Positions 1-8,677 of a DNA stretch of 36,545 nt are shown here, in pieces (within the stretch, counting starts at the first letter, position 1; every line of letters begins with the position of its first letter). Source of the DNA: an uncultured Granulosicoccaceae bacterium (GTDB lineage Bacteria; Pseudomonadota; Gammaproteobacteria; Granulosicoccales; Granulosicoccaceae); contig CALGNZ010000072.1 of assembly GCA_937957915.1 (NCBI GenBank), positions 1 to 36,545 on the forward strand, given 5' to 3'. A program made the translations under genes and the position numbers. The notes below the pieces were generated by a model, which saw only the letters and a list, made by a program, of their open reading frames with translations, was not told the origin of the DNA and did not search any database.

Positions 1-150
1 TCTTCGTTGGCATCAGCACCAAACACACGTCCATCAACAGACAGCCTGGATAGCGCAGTGGCAACCGCTTTTGCCATTGACACTTTCGCGGATACCGAGG
101 TTATTAATACTGATAGTGATTCCATTTCACCCGCTCCGGAATTCCACTGA
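1..150 (+). CDS. C-terminal end of an unidentified plus-strand gene (partial)
   Basis: Frame 1 is open from the first base to a TGA at 148-150, giving 49 residues. The stretch is rich in Ser, Thr, Asp and Ala, with an acidic tail that ends in PAPEFH. No domain can be recognised in so short a piece. It runs towards the minus-strand sugar operon, so the two would be convergent, with about 100 bp between the stop codons and no strong hairpin there. A chance open frame of this length is possible, so confidence is moderate. Confidence 0.4.
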   Translation, partial: SSLASAPNTRPSTDSLDSAVATAFAIDTFADTEVINTDSDSISPAPEFH

Positions 151-253
151 CTACCTGACCCGACAGCAGTTTTGGTCAAGCAATAGCCGACATATCATCT
201 GGTTCGTTGACCCGGCTTGAAATACCAATATCACATACACAATGGATTACTCT

Positions 254-850
254 CTACAAAGGATTAATGCAGCCGTGAAACAGAGTGTCGACATAGGCGC
301 CCTCAATCCATTCATGATCAAGCAGCCTGCCTTCAAGTACAAAACCCTGCCCCTCCAGTACAGAAATATGTAGCGGTCGGATATCGTAACATTCAGTCCA
401 CAACCGATGTAATTCCAGATCGTTAAACGCCGCCTTTTTCAGCAACACTAGATAGGCCGATAGTTGCTCGCTATACTGCAACTCTGATCGATCAGATAAG
501 TCAAACAGCACAGATACTTCGGCCTTTTTTGCCACCCAGTCGATATACACCAGCCCACCATAGCCAATGAGCTGTTGCCTATGCAGGAACGAAAACAGAA
601 CCTGTCGTGGACGAGCTTCCTGCATGGTTGGCCAAATCTCGCGAGCATAGTATTGCTCTTGTGCTTCAGGTGTTATTTCACCACTTTGCCTGAGCACATT
701 CATCTGTGCATTACGCCATAGTCTTATTGACTGGATATCCTCTGGCCGCACACTCAGCAGCTTATAGTCACCATAAACATACTCACGCCGGCGTAAACAG
801 CGATAACCAGAGCTCATACACACACCGATTTCTGCTGCATGGTTATTCAA
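254..850 (-). CDS. GNAT-family N-acetyltransferase, last gene of a sugar-modification operon
   Basis: The 198-residue product has the layout of RimJ/PseH-type GNAT acetyltransferases: an N-terminal strand ending in RPEDIQSIRLWRN, a central strand pair around LIGYGGLVYIDW, and a C-terminal segment LEGQGFVLEGRLLDHEW near residues 160-180 that resembles the end of the acetyl-CoA fold. Such enzymes in glycan clusters acetylate amino groups of nucleotide sugars; that role here is inferred from context. The start is uncertain. TTG at 850 overlaps the upstream methyltransferase stop by 8 nt, as in the other joints of this operon. ATG at 817 would give 187 residues and keep the whole domain. Neither has a clear Shine-Dalgarno sequence. 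Confidence 0.7.
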   Translation of the reverse strand: MNNHAAEIGVCMSSGYRCLRRREYVYGDYKLLSVRPEDIQSIRLWRNAQMNVLRQSGEITPEAQEQYYAREIWPTMQEARPRQVLFSFLHRQQLIGYGGLVYIDWVAKKAEVSVLFDLSDRSELQYSEQLSAYLVLLKKAAFNDLELHRLWTECYDIRPLHISVLEGQGFVLEGRLLDHEWIEGAYVDTLFHGCINPL

Positions 851-1628
851 CGATAAGATATGATATCAACGGATTCAGCGGACTGCGTTTTATCGCATAC
901 TTTGATAGCCCGATCACCTCGAGCAGGGCGATCGTCTCGCCAGGGAACTCAGGACAATTCAACTCATCGAACGCCAGCACGGACCCTTTAGTTAACCGTG
1001 GCAGCAATAGCTCCAGACAGTGGCATGTCGGTAGATAGATATCAAAATCGAAGTAGGCGAACGCCACAATGGTTTCCGGGTGATCAGTCAGATACTGTGC
1101 AAAAGAGTTTGTCGCATCGCCCTTGATCAACTGGTACTTTTGCTTATGTGCAATCGGGCTTTCAGACTCATGGTAATCAAGCAATGCCGCAAGATAGTCA
1201 TCGTAGTTTGCAGTAACACCGTAATCGCCGGCCGCTACCATTGTTCCGTCTTTTTCGTCGACACTCGGAAACCCTGAAAACGTGTCAAAACCGATAATCT
1301 TGCGATTGTAGTTGTAGGGTTCGTAGATGCCGCGGAAGTTTGAGAACAGCACCAGATTTTGTCCCCAACGCACACCAAACTCCATGATAACGCCATGGAC
1401 ATCGACAATTTTCTGATACAACTCATGCATAAACAACAGGCGTGAGAGAGCCGGTCGATTGATATACAACCCCAGATTTTGCAACTGTTCAGTATCAGGC
1501 AACGGTGAACTGGCATACTGCTGCATGAACGCTGCGCGACGATCAAGCTCAACCGGATCAGCACCGGACAGCACGTTTATCGAATCGACTGCCACCTTAC
1601 TCACAGTATTGTCTGCCGTGTTACTCAT
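843..1628 (-). CDS. TylF/MycF-like class I SAM-dependent methyltransferase
   Basis: The 261-residue product contains the TylF-type pattern: VIMEFGVRWGQNL, followed by IIGFDTFSGFP, and later AYFDFDIYLPT and GSVLAFDELNCPEFPGE, which includes acidic residues suitable for metal and SAM binding. TylF/MycF enzymes O-methylate deoxysugars or related small substrates. The start was placed at ATG 1628 because it lies in the 8-nt overlap ATGAGTAA with the upstream methyltransferase stop; the longer open frame to 1703 only adds a shadow of that gene. Its position between a second methyltransferase and an acetyltransferase suggests decoration of an activated sugar, but the substrate is unknown. Confidence 0.72.
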   Translation of the reverse strand: MSNTADNTVSKVAVDSINVLSGADPVELDRRAAFMQQYASSPLPDTEQLQNLGLYINRPALSRLLFMHELYQKIVDVHGVIMEFGVRWGQNLVLFSNFRGIYEPYNYNRKIIGFDTFSGFPSVDEKDGTMVAAGDYGVTANYDDYLAALLDYHESESPIAHKQKYQLIKGDATNSFAQYLTDHPETIVAFAYFDFDIYLPTCHCLELLLPRLTKGSVLAFDELNCPEFPGETIALLEVIGLSKYAIKRSPLNPLISYLIVE

Positions 1629-2514
1629 TCTCAAAAAACGCCACGATTTGCCGCCCCAGACCCATCGTTGCCATCGCCTCGTATAGATCATTAGTCTGAT
1701 CAACCGACTGCCTGTGCATTAAATCTTCTACTGCAACGCGTGCTCTGTGCACAGTACTACCCAGCTCCGGATTCCTGACATAGTTTGTATGCTGATTGAA
1801 CAACGCAAAATCAATCGGGAAGTCGGCAATAATTCTAAACGGCGTAAGGCCAGCGTGACTGGCCAGATTCACCAGGCCATCGCGATTGAAATAAGAAATA
1901 TGATCAGGCCGCACCAGCCAGAAGGCATCATCAATCAGATTGTTCTCAAGTGCAGTCAGTTGAATCACAGAAAAATCGTTTGGCACCTCAACGACTACCG
2001 CCCCGTCATCAAACAGCAGCGACTGGCAGCGCCTGACAAGATCCAGTGGATCCAGTACATGCTCAAGAATATTGTCGAGCCACACTACGTCAAACTTGCG
2101 ATTGTCCTTATCCAGTAAATCCAGCCCTTCATAAAGATCTGCCTGAATCAGGCTGGGCAAACACTCGGGATTATGTGCCTCGCAACCAAAGTCTGACATA
2201 TCCAGTCCGGTTACCTGCCAGCTCTTCTTGCGGAAGTAATTGAGAGTAAAGCCCTCGCCGCAGCCAACATCCAGCAAGCGGCGATTCTCACCCGTAATAC
2301 CCGCTTGTTCGAGAATTCTATCCTTCTGCTGGATCTTCTGGTGCAGAAATGTTAGCTCGGTTTCGTCGTAGCTCTTCTCGTACAGCGAACGCTGTTGCTG
2401 ATAGTACGTGCCAGCATAATACGCACTAAGCTCCGCTGCTGTTGGTGGGTTGACTAACTGGTAGTATCCATATTGATTGAGCTCTACCTCGGCGTTCCAT
2501 GCCTTTTGATTCAT
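1621..2514 (-). CDS. Class I SAM-dependent methyltransferase
   Basis: The 297-residue product has the classic SAM-binding motif I, RLLDVGCGEGFTLNYF (about residues 79-94), then VTGLDMSDFG for motif post-I, FDVVWLDNILEHVLDP for motif II and the following helix, and GAVVVEVPND for motif III. This is the Methyltransf_11/23 type found in many glycan and lipid pathways. The N-terminal 70 residues, rich in Tyr and Gln, may form a substrate cap. The ATG overlaps the stop of the preceding cytidylyltransferase by 4 nt (ATGA), and its own stop overlaps the next gene by 8 nt, so the genes are probably translationally coupled. The substrate is not recognisable. Confidence 0.78.
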   Translation of the reverse strand: MNQKAWNAEVELNQYGYYQLVNPPTAAELSAYYAGTYYQQQRSLYEKSYDETELTFLHQKIQQKDRILEQAGITGENRRLLDVGCGEGFTLNYFRKKSWQVTGLDMSDFGCEAHNPECLPSLIQADLYEGLDLLDKDNRKFDVVWLDNILEHVLDPLDLVRRCQSLLFDDGAVVVEVPNDFSVIQLTALENNLIDDAFWLVRPDHISYFNRDGLVNLASHAGLTPFRIIADFPIDFALFNQHTNYVRNPELGSTVHRARVAVEDLMHRQSVDQTNDLYEAMATMGLGRQIVAFFENE

Positions 2515-3278
2515 CCGACTTGCTTTTGCTCTACATCGTGATTGATGGCAACCAGGTGCGGGTTGCAGTTTAGTATTTCAGTAATCTGCCGGTGGCTTTT
2601 CTGACCGGCATTAAAGTCTTCAATCAAACATCGCACCAGCTCATAGTCTTTTATGGTATCAACCGTCACTCGTAGGTGACTATGATCTTCAGACTGTTCA
2701 AAGTGCCGCAGCGCAATATCCATTGGTCCGGTATGACGACTGGCATGAGAAACCGACCGGTTGAGACCAGAGCGGTAAAAGTACGGCGTTACATGCTCAA
2801 ACTCGTATGGCTCAACGGCATTTTGAAAGGCCTCTTCCAGTAACTCGGATGAGAATATTTCGAAATCAAAACCGCGCGGAAAGGTTCGATGGCGTCCATT
2901 GGTCAGATACTGACGCCGCTCGCCAAAATCGAGATAACGTTGTATGCCGGAGGCGACGAGTTCACCATCTATTAAAGGACAATCGCTGGTGACCCGAACG
3001 ATGACGTCCAGCTTATAACGCCGGGCACACTCGCGGTAGCGGCTAAGTACGTTGTCTTCACTGCCCCGAAAAGCAGCAATGCCTGACTCACAGGCCCACT
3101 CGTTCAGCGGGTCATCTTCGGCCCGGTCTGTGGTGGCAAGAATTGCCTGGCATCCACTTTTACCGAGGCGTTCAAAGTGCCATTCGAGCAGGGTGCGACC
3201 GCCGGCATTCATCAATACCTTGGCAGGCAGGCGACTGCTTCCCAGGCGAGCTTGCGAAACAATTCCTATGTTAGGCAT
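2511..3278 (-). CDS. SpsF/NeuA-like cytidylyltransferase (nucleotide-sugar activation)
   Basis: The 255-residue product begins PNIGIVSQARLGSSRLPAKVL, the nucleotide-binding signature of SpsF and CMP-sugar synthetases, and contains VRVTSDCPLIDGEL, the conserved metal-binding Asp region, near residue 95. SpsF-type proteins are linked to activation of acidic nine-carbon or other rare sugars for surface glycans or flagellin. The start was placed at ATG 3278 so that the motif sits at the N-terminus; the open frame extends to 3344 but the extra 22 residues do not look like family sequence. It is the first gene of the four-gene overlapping minus-strand operon, with about 166 bp of non-coding sequence upstream that probably holds the promoter. 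Confidence 0.78.
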   Translation of the reverse strand: MPNIGIVSQARLGSSRLPAKVLMNAGGRTLLEWHFERLGKSGCQAILATTDRAEDDPLNEWACESGIAAFRGSEDNVLSRYRECARRYKLDVIVRVTSDCPLIDGELVASGIQRYLDFGERRQYLTNGRHRTFPRGFDFEIFSSELLEEAFQNAVEPYEFEHVTPYFYRSGLNRSVSHASRHTGPMDIALRHFEQSEDHSHLRVTVDTIKDYELVRCLIEDFNAGQKSHRQITEILNCNPHLVAINHDVEQKQVG

Positions 3279-3444
3279 GAGACCGTCTTGTGGCGAAAAG
3301 TGGTTAAACAAACAGGCGCACTGATCCTTCGGTGCAGACGCCACCCGTTAAGTCGTTGCAGTAATCATGCTAAGAGGTTAAGCCCTGGCGAGCCGTGCGA
3401 TACAATGCAGCAGGCAAGCGGTATTATTGACCTTAACTACTGTG

Positions 3445-4056
3445 CTACCACTGACGATAGCCGCCGGTATCGATATGAAAGCGTAAGCCCTGGTAGAGCC
3501 CCATGCCCAGATTCCGTTTTTTACCGCGCGTGTGCCAGATTTTTTGCAAAATGGCGTGCAACCTTTTGCGTTCTATCTCCCTGACCGGACGCAGATCAAG
3601 TGCTGAAAAACTCAAATGCCGGCTTCGCGGCGCACCACCGGCAACATGGTTGTAGTACTTGGTTCGAAAACCGGATAACACTTCGACCGGGCCAATAAAC
3701 GGGATAAGATCAACCCTGATAAATGTAAGCGTTTTAACCATTCGATCCCACGACTCGCGCTCGGGAAATGCGTAAGGTGATAACCCGTGTTGTCGCCAGT
3801 CGCTACCTTGCTGCAGAAGTTGCCATGTCGGCACCAAATCACGAACGCCCTTTGAGTAGAGATAACGCTCGAACGTACGATACTCCGTCTGCAGGTTGTT
3901 CAAAATAATAAATTGCCTGAAACTCTCCGGCGCCGCCTCGTGGACCGGACGACGAGCACAGGACATCAGCGTAAGAGCGACCAGTAGCAGCACTGGCAGA
4001 ATTCGAATATCAGAGGACAAGGCAGTTCGCTTTTCAAACTTTACCGAGCTGACCAT
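3445..4056 (-). CDS. Lipoprotein with M15-type zinc peptidase domain (D,D-carboxypeptidase-like)
   Basis: The 203-residue product has a lipoprotein signal: a hydrophobic stretch from about residue 19 ending LMSC, with Cys33 as the acylated residue. The C-terminal half carries the M15/hedgehog-type zinc site: SGFRTKYYN (128-136), then SRHLSFSALDLRP with His147 and Asp154, and FHIDTGGYRQW with His194 and Asp196. These enzymes cut D-Ala-containing bonds in peptidoglycan stems; an envelope-anchored cell-wall role is therefore likely but inferred. The middle section has several aromatic residues and no known domain. The ATG at 4056 is well placed before the signal peptide. The gene stands apart from the sugar operon downstream by about 170 bp. 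Confidence 0.75.
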   Translation of the reverse strand: MVSSVKFEKRTALSSDIRILPVLLLVALTLMSCARRPVHEAAPESFRQFIILNNLQTEYRTFERYLYSKGVRDLVPTWQLLQQGSDWRQHGLSPYAFPERESWDRMVKTLTFIRVDLIPFIGPVEVLSGFRTKYYNHVAGGAPRSRHLSFSALDLRPVREIERKRLHAILQKIWHTRGKKRNLGMGLYQGLRFHIDTGGYRQW

Positions 4057-4395
4057 CCTGGCCCATTCACGGTTTCAATAATTTTCGGGCAGATCATAAT
4101 ACCCTCAATTTCTGAACTCACGCTGTCAATTAGGTAAGCCTTTTTGAGTGAAGGGTTAAATGCACGATCGGGCATCGGATCGAATGCCGGACTGTGGCTC
4201 GGACTACGGCAAAACTGAAGTTCGACTGCAGCGCCAGGTAGCGCCGACAGACGTCCGCGCCATGAGCTAAGAGTCAAGAGCTAAAGGCCAAGGGCTGCGT
4301 GCCCAATGCTGACAACGTGAAATTTAGCGTGATCGTCATCGTATTGCGCGGAACTTGCAGCTTGTCAATTTATTGCCTTGGTTTGAAATACAACA
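4057..4395. other. Divergent intergenic region, no gene seen
   Basis: This 339-bp gap separates the divergent M15 lipoprotein and the galactose-oxidase-like gene, so it should hold promoters for both. A 78-codon minus-strand frame within it has no recognisable protein features. No convincing -35/-10 pair, hairpin or repeat was found by eye, and the plus-strand gene lacks a clear Shine-Dalgarno sequence. Confidence 0.5.
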
Positions 4396-7300
4396 ATGAA
4401 TGACATCCACGCCCGTAAACACCGCAGCAGGCTATCCTTATTGGTTCCGGCACTGATTCTGGTTACGACCGGACTGGCTGGTTGTTACTCCGGCGGTGAC
4501 GACTCAGCTTCATCTGTTGAGGTCAACGCAGGTACAGACGCAGCAGGTGAACAAACGTTTGATGATGCTTACTGGGCTGCATTAGCGCAAAACTATTTGC
4601 CTTTCGTTGTCGAGCCGGAGTTCGGGGCCGCACAGGAACCGGAGGACCTGATTATCGAAGGGCGCTGGGGGCCGGTGATTGAATGGCCAGAGATAGCCAC
4701 CGGCGCAGCCAATCTGACAGACGGGCGCATTGTTACCTGGTCGTCAACCGGCATTGAAAATTTTGGTGGCGGTAACACCTTTACCCACGCCAGCACTTTC
4801 GACCCGACAACCGGTCAGTTCACTGACAGCGACAACACTGTACACAACAATTTTTGCGCGGGTGTATCCCTGCTCCCCGACGGCCGCCCGTTCGCCGCTG
4901 GCGGCGGTGCAACGGTAACTACCACCAGTATTTACAACAGTGAGAGCAATACCTGGTCGCTGATTGATAACATGGTACTGCCGCGCTGGTACGCAACCAG
5001 TACAACACTGGCCACCGGCCAGGTACTGACATCACTCGGCACAAAGGCACAGCCCTACTCTGAACTGTGGACAGAGGACGACGGCTGGAGTCTGCGCACG
5101 AATCTATCCCTGCAGTCTATCCTCGACGACAACTCCGCCCCCGCAGGTCAGCGTTTTTGGTTTCCTGCCATGACCGTGGCTCCTGACGGCACGCTGTTTC
5201 ACCCGGGGCCTACCAGTGAAATGTTCTCTCTGAATATTGCTGCGAGCGACGGCTTCACTTCGCATGGTCAGCGCGAGAACGGCGACCCCCATCGACTGTA
5301 CAACACTACCGTTCTGTACGATGTTGGCAAGATGTTAATCGCCGGTGGTGGCACGCCTGCGCTCGCCACAGCCATGACCATTGATATCAATAGCCCGGCA
5401 CCTGTCGTGGCACCAACCAATTCCATGAGCTTTCCACGATCCATGCACAACAGTGTTGTGCTGCCGGACGGTGATGTGCTGGTGATCGGCGGCAACAGCA
5501 GCGGTGTACAATTTAGCGATGACGGCACGCAACTGATCCCTGAGTTGTGGAACCCGGACACCGGGCAGTGGAAAAAACTGGCGCCACATTCAGTACCGCG
5601 TAACTATCACTCTACCGCACTACTGCTTAAAGATGCTCGGGTAGCGTCCATGGGTGGAGGGCTTTGCGGCGGCTGTGCTACGAATCATCGCAGCGGCCAG
5701 ATATTCGAACCGCCCTATCTTTTCAATGCAGATGGCACAGCGGCGGTTCGGCCCACTATCGACGGGGCTGATCTTGTTGCCGACGCTGGTGACTCTGTCA
5801 CTGTCAGCGGCTCAGCAAACATTGCCGCATTTAGTATGGTAAGACTGGTGGCGTTAACGCATCACCACACGACCGATCAACGTTTAATTCCGCTGACTTT
5901 CCAAACCCTGGTCAATGGCGATTATCAGCTGGACATACCAGCAAACCCTAATGTCGTGATACCGGGTAACTACTGGATATTTGCACTAAATGGACAGGGA
6001 GTACCGTCTGAGGGCCGCACTATCAGGATCAACGTAACCGAGGAAATTCAGCAAATTGTATTGCCCAACGCCGGCAGTGTGACCTACGAATACTTTGAAG
6101 GCTCATGGAATAAACTGCCAGACTTTTCGTCACTTGCCTCGCTAGCCACCGGCACACTCGACAATTTTCTGTTAACCCCTGCGCTGCGACAGAACAACTT
6201 TGGTTTTCGTTACAGCGCAAAGATCAATGCAACACAAGCCGGTGAGTATACGTTTTACACAACATCAGACGACGGATCACAACTGTTTATCAACGGACAG
6301 AAGATCGTAGACAATGACGGTTTACATCCAGCCAGAGAGGCAAGCGGCAAAATTCAATTAACCGCAGGTGAGCACGATATCGTCGTTACTTTCTTTGAGA
6401 AGACAGGTGGACAGACTCTGGCCGTAAACTGGGCAGGCCCGGGCTTCAACAAAGAAAATATTGCCACCGGGCTGATTGGCACCTCCGTAGATCCGGTAGA
6501 TCCAGTGGACCCGGTAGATCCAGTGGACCCGCCAACCAACAATCTTATCTCTAACTCAACATTCGAAGACAACGCCAACGATTGGGCCGGCTGTAGTGCC
6601 AACGCTGCCATTACGTTAACGAACGACAGCTTCGAAGGCACCGGCGCCCTGCAGGTGGCTGGCTGCGCATACGATGAATTTCCCGTCGTCGCCGGTAGTC
6701 GCTATAGACTGGAGTGTGCTGCCAAAAGTGACGGCAGTGCGTTTACTTCACTCACGCTATCGTACAACGACGCCACGTACAATGAGCTGCTATCCGGGTC
6801 AACCGATGTGAATCAAACGGCGTTTACCACATATAACGTTGACCTGGTGGCCCCTGCAGACAGCGTCTCTGCGGCGGTAGTGCTGTACTCCGAAACAAGT
6901 GGCGCTCAGTTCGATAACTGTATCGTGGCTGAAATTACCGATCAATCAGTGCCGGTAGATCCCCCGGTTGATCCGGTCGATCCTGTTGACCCGCCTGTCG
7001 ATCCGATTGATCCGACTAATGGAAATCTGGTGGCCAATTCAAGCTTTGAACAAAATGCCAATGACTGGGCTGCCTGCTCAGATAACGCGGTTATTGCAGT
7101 GACCAGCGATAGTTTTGTCGGCAGCGGTGGCTTATCAGTTAACGGCTGCGCTTATGATGAATTTGCGGTTACTGCGGGGCAGCGATACAGGTTGTCATGT
7201 GCTGCCAAACGCGGTACCGCCAGTTACTCATCGGTGACGCTGACCTACAGCAATGCAAATTACACACAACTGGATACGTCGACACAAAGCATCACACAAA

Positions 7301-7887
7301 CCAGCTATAACAATTACCTTATCGAGCTGGAGGCGCCTGACAACAGTGCTTTCGCAGCGGTTACTCTCTATTCCGAAAACGGCGACGCACGCTATGATGA
7401 ATGCACTGTCGTGAATAGTACCGGTGAACCGACTACTCCGATCGATCCGGTTACCCCGCCGATCGGCACCAACCTGTTGACCAACCCGGACTTTGAAACT
7501 GATTTATCCGGATGGAATGCCTGCCAGGACGCTACGTCACTACAGACATCAACAGATGCGGCCAGCGGCACTGCGGCGATGGCAATCAGTGGCTGTGCCT
7601 ACAGCGAATTTCCAGTCACTGCGGGCAGCACTTATCGGCTCACTTGTAGCGCCAAAGGCAATAACGCTGACTTTGCGAACATGACGCTATCGTACACTGA
7701 CAGCGCCTTTGCGGCGCTATCATCAACTGACCAGGTTGTTACGGATGCCAACACCTACAGCACGCTCACGCTTGAAGCAGTAGCCCCGGCTAACAGCTCA
7801 ACCGGGTCAGTAGACCTGTACGCTGAAGGCAACAACAGCGCGTTGTTTGATGACTGCCAGGTAATCGAGGTCAGCCCTGCGCAATGA
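4396..7887 (+). CDS. Galactose-oxidase-like copper radical oxidase lipoprotein with PA14 and three Cys-rich modules
   Basis: The 1163-residue protein has a lipobox LAGC with Cys30. The catalytic part (about 80-545) is a kelch propeller plus C-terminal Ig-like domain of the galactose oxidase/GlxA type. The expected ligands are visible: Cys154 (NNFCAG) and Tyr199 (PRWYAT) are 45 apart, matching the Cys-Tyr crosslink spacing; Tyr404-His405 (VPRNYHST) and His489 (LTHHHTTDQR) fit the remaining copper ligands. A PA14 domain follows (about 560-685), then three related modules (about 716-850, 876-1009, 1026-1163) joined by Val-Asp-Pro-rich linkers. It would oxidise a primary alcohol or sugar to an aldehyde plus H2O2 at the outer surface or in the periplasm. 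PA14 and the modules probably bind glycans. The true substrate is unknown. Confidence 0.82.
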   Translation: MNDIHARKHRSRLSLLVPALILVTTGLAGCYSGGDDSASSVEVNAGTDAAGEQTFDDAYWAALAQNYLPFVVEPEFGAAQEPEDLIIEGRWGPVIEWPEIATGAANLTDGRIVTWSSTGIENFGGGNTFTHASTFDPTTGQFTDSDNTVHNNFCAGVSLLPDGRPFAAGGGATVTTTSIYNSESNTWSLIDNMVLPRWYATSTTLATGQVLTSLGTKAQPYSELWTEDDGWSLRTNLSLQSILDDNSAPAGQRFWFPAMTVAPDGTLFHPGPTSEMFSLNIAASDGFTSHGQRENGDPHRLYNTTVLYDVGKMLIAGGGTPALATAMTIDINSPAPVVAPTNSMSFPRSMHNSVVLPDGDVLVIGGNSSGVQFSDDGTQLIPELWNPDTGQWKKLAPHSVPRNYHSTALLLKDARVASMGGGLCGGCATNHRSGQIFEPPYLFNADGTAAVRPTIDGADLVADAGDSVTVSGSANIAAFSMVRLVALTHHHTTDQRLIPLTFQTLVNGDYQLDIPANPNVVIPGNYWIFALNGQGVPSEGRTIRINVTEEIQQIVLPNAGSVTYEYFEGSWNKLPDFSSLASLATGTLDNFLLTPALRQNNFGFRYSAKINATQAGEYTFYTTSDDGSQLFINGQKIVDNDGLHPAREASGKIQLTAGEHDIVVTFFEKTGGQTLAVNWAGPGFNKENIATGLIGTSVDPVDPVDPVDPVDPPTNNLISNSTFEDNANDWAGCSANAAITLTNDSFEGTGALQVAGCAYDEFPVVAGSRYRLECAAKSDGSAFTSLTLSYNDATYNELLSGSTDVNQTAFTTYNVDLVAPADSVSAAVVLYSETSGAQFDNCIVAEITDQSVPVDPPVDPVDPVDPPVDPIDPTNGNLVANSSFEQNANDWAACSDNAVIAVTSDSFVGSGGLSVNGCAYDEFAVTAGQRYRLSCAAKRGTASYSSVTLTYSNANYTQLDTSTQSITQTSYNNYLIELEAPDNSAFAAVTLYSENGDARYDECTVVNSTGEPTTPIDPVTPPIGTNLLTNPDFETDLSGWNACQDATSLQTSTDAASGTAAMAISGCAYSEFPVTAGSTYRLTCSAKGNNADFANMTLSYTDSAFAALSSTDQVVTDANTYSTLTLEAVAPANSSTGSVDLYAEGNNSALFDDCQVIEVSPAQ
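6487..6531 (+). repeat. Tandem 9-bp repeat encoding Val-Asp-Pro linker
   Basis: Five 9-bp units alternate GTAGATCC(G/A) and GTGGACCCG and encode five VDP triplets between the PA14 domain and the first Cys-rich module. A second, more diverged VDP/IDP-rich linker lies near 6955-7017. Such repeats can expand or contract without breaking the frame. Confidence 0.85.
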
Positions 7888-7952
7888 CGCTCTTTTGGTA
7901 CCGACGCTCTTGTAGTACCGGCGCCCTTGTAATACCGACGCTCTTGCCGTAA
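7885..7952 (+). repeat. 17-bp tandem repeat (4 copies) beginning at a stop codon
   Basis: Four consecutive 17-bp units, of the form CGACGCTCTTGTAGTAC with a few differences, occupy 7885-7901, 7902-7918, 7919-7935 and 7936-7952. The first unit begins exactly at the TGA stop of the galactose-oxidase-like gene. The unit has no strong self-complementarity. Confidence 0.8.
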
Positions 7953-8184
7953 CTCACGGGGCGTGAAACAGTTCAGATGAGTTGTGCGAAGGTAGTGCAG
8001 CGTTGCAAGAGCGCAGGCGTTCTATCGTTTGCAGCGACAGACTGTTTATCTCTACCGATTTGATTGCCGGTGGCACCGTGTAATAGTCACCGTGCGATCA
8101 TCCCTGTGCACGCCGGGTACAAGCCGAGTGTTAGCCGACCGATAGGTTGTGAGTATCGATCACTTTCACAGGTATTATGCAGCC

Positions 8185-8625
8185 ATGAACGTTTCGATGA
8201 ATAAAGCGGCAATCCCGGTACGGGCTCTGACCACCGCAATCAGCGCCGTCTTCCTGCTCGGTTGTGAGCAACTTGTCGACCTTGCCATTGACTGCATAGA
8301 CCGGGATGGCCCCGAATTTAACAAAACCCTGCTGGCCGCCCCTGTCCTCAACCAGGTTTACAGCGAAACCATTATCGCCTCCATCGACAACGAACCACTG
8401 GATGATCGCTTTGACTACGAGTTCGCTATTAGTGGACGGCTGCCCGCCGGCATTCAGACTGACGAAATAGGCCGACAACTCATATTCTCGGGCACCGCAA
8501 CTGAAACCGGTGATTTTCCAATTCAGGTTTCAGTAGAGGTATCACACCGCAACGGTAATCTGGACAGCGGTCTTTGTTTTACGACCGAATCACAGGCCTA
8601 TCAGTTGACGGTTCTGCCAATGTAG
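8185..8625 (+). CDS. Small lipoprotein with putative Ig-like (He_PIG-type) fold
   Basis: From ATG 8185 the product has 146 residues. It starts with a basic N-terminus and hydrophobic stretch ending VFLLGCEQ, a good lipobox. The mature part (APVLNQVYSETI, then RLPAGIQTDE, then FSGTATETGDFPIQVSV) matches the rhythm of bacterial putative-Ig domains, where the phrase LPxGLxxD...GxPTxxGxF is typical. An upstream GTG at 8149 would add 12 residues but is not needed for the signal. Function is unknown; a structural or binding role at the envelope is likely. It sits about 300 bp after the copper-oxidase-like gene and 52 bp before the nitronate monooxygenase. Confidence 0.65.
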   Translation: MNVSMNKAAIPVRALTTAISAVFLLGCEQLVDLAIDCIDRDGPEFNKTLLAAPVLNQVYSETIIASIDNEPLDDRFDYEFAISGRLPAGIQTDEIGRQLIFSGTATETGDFPIQVSVEVSHRNGNLDSGLCFTTESQAYQLTVLPM

Positions 8626-8677
8626 TTCCCATCGTTATCTGCAAGAATACAAACTTTGCGCAGGAGGTGGCTCTCAG

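Noticed and set aside
4041..4277. 78-codon minus-strand frame upstream of the M15 lipoprotein
   Set aside because: It overlaps the start of a well-supported gene in another frame and has no family features.
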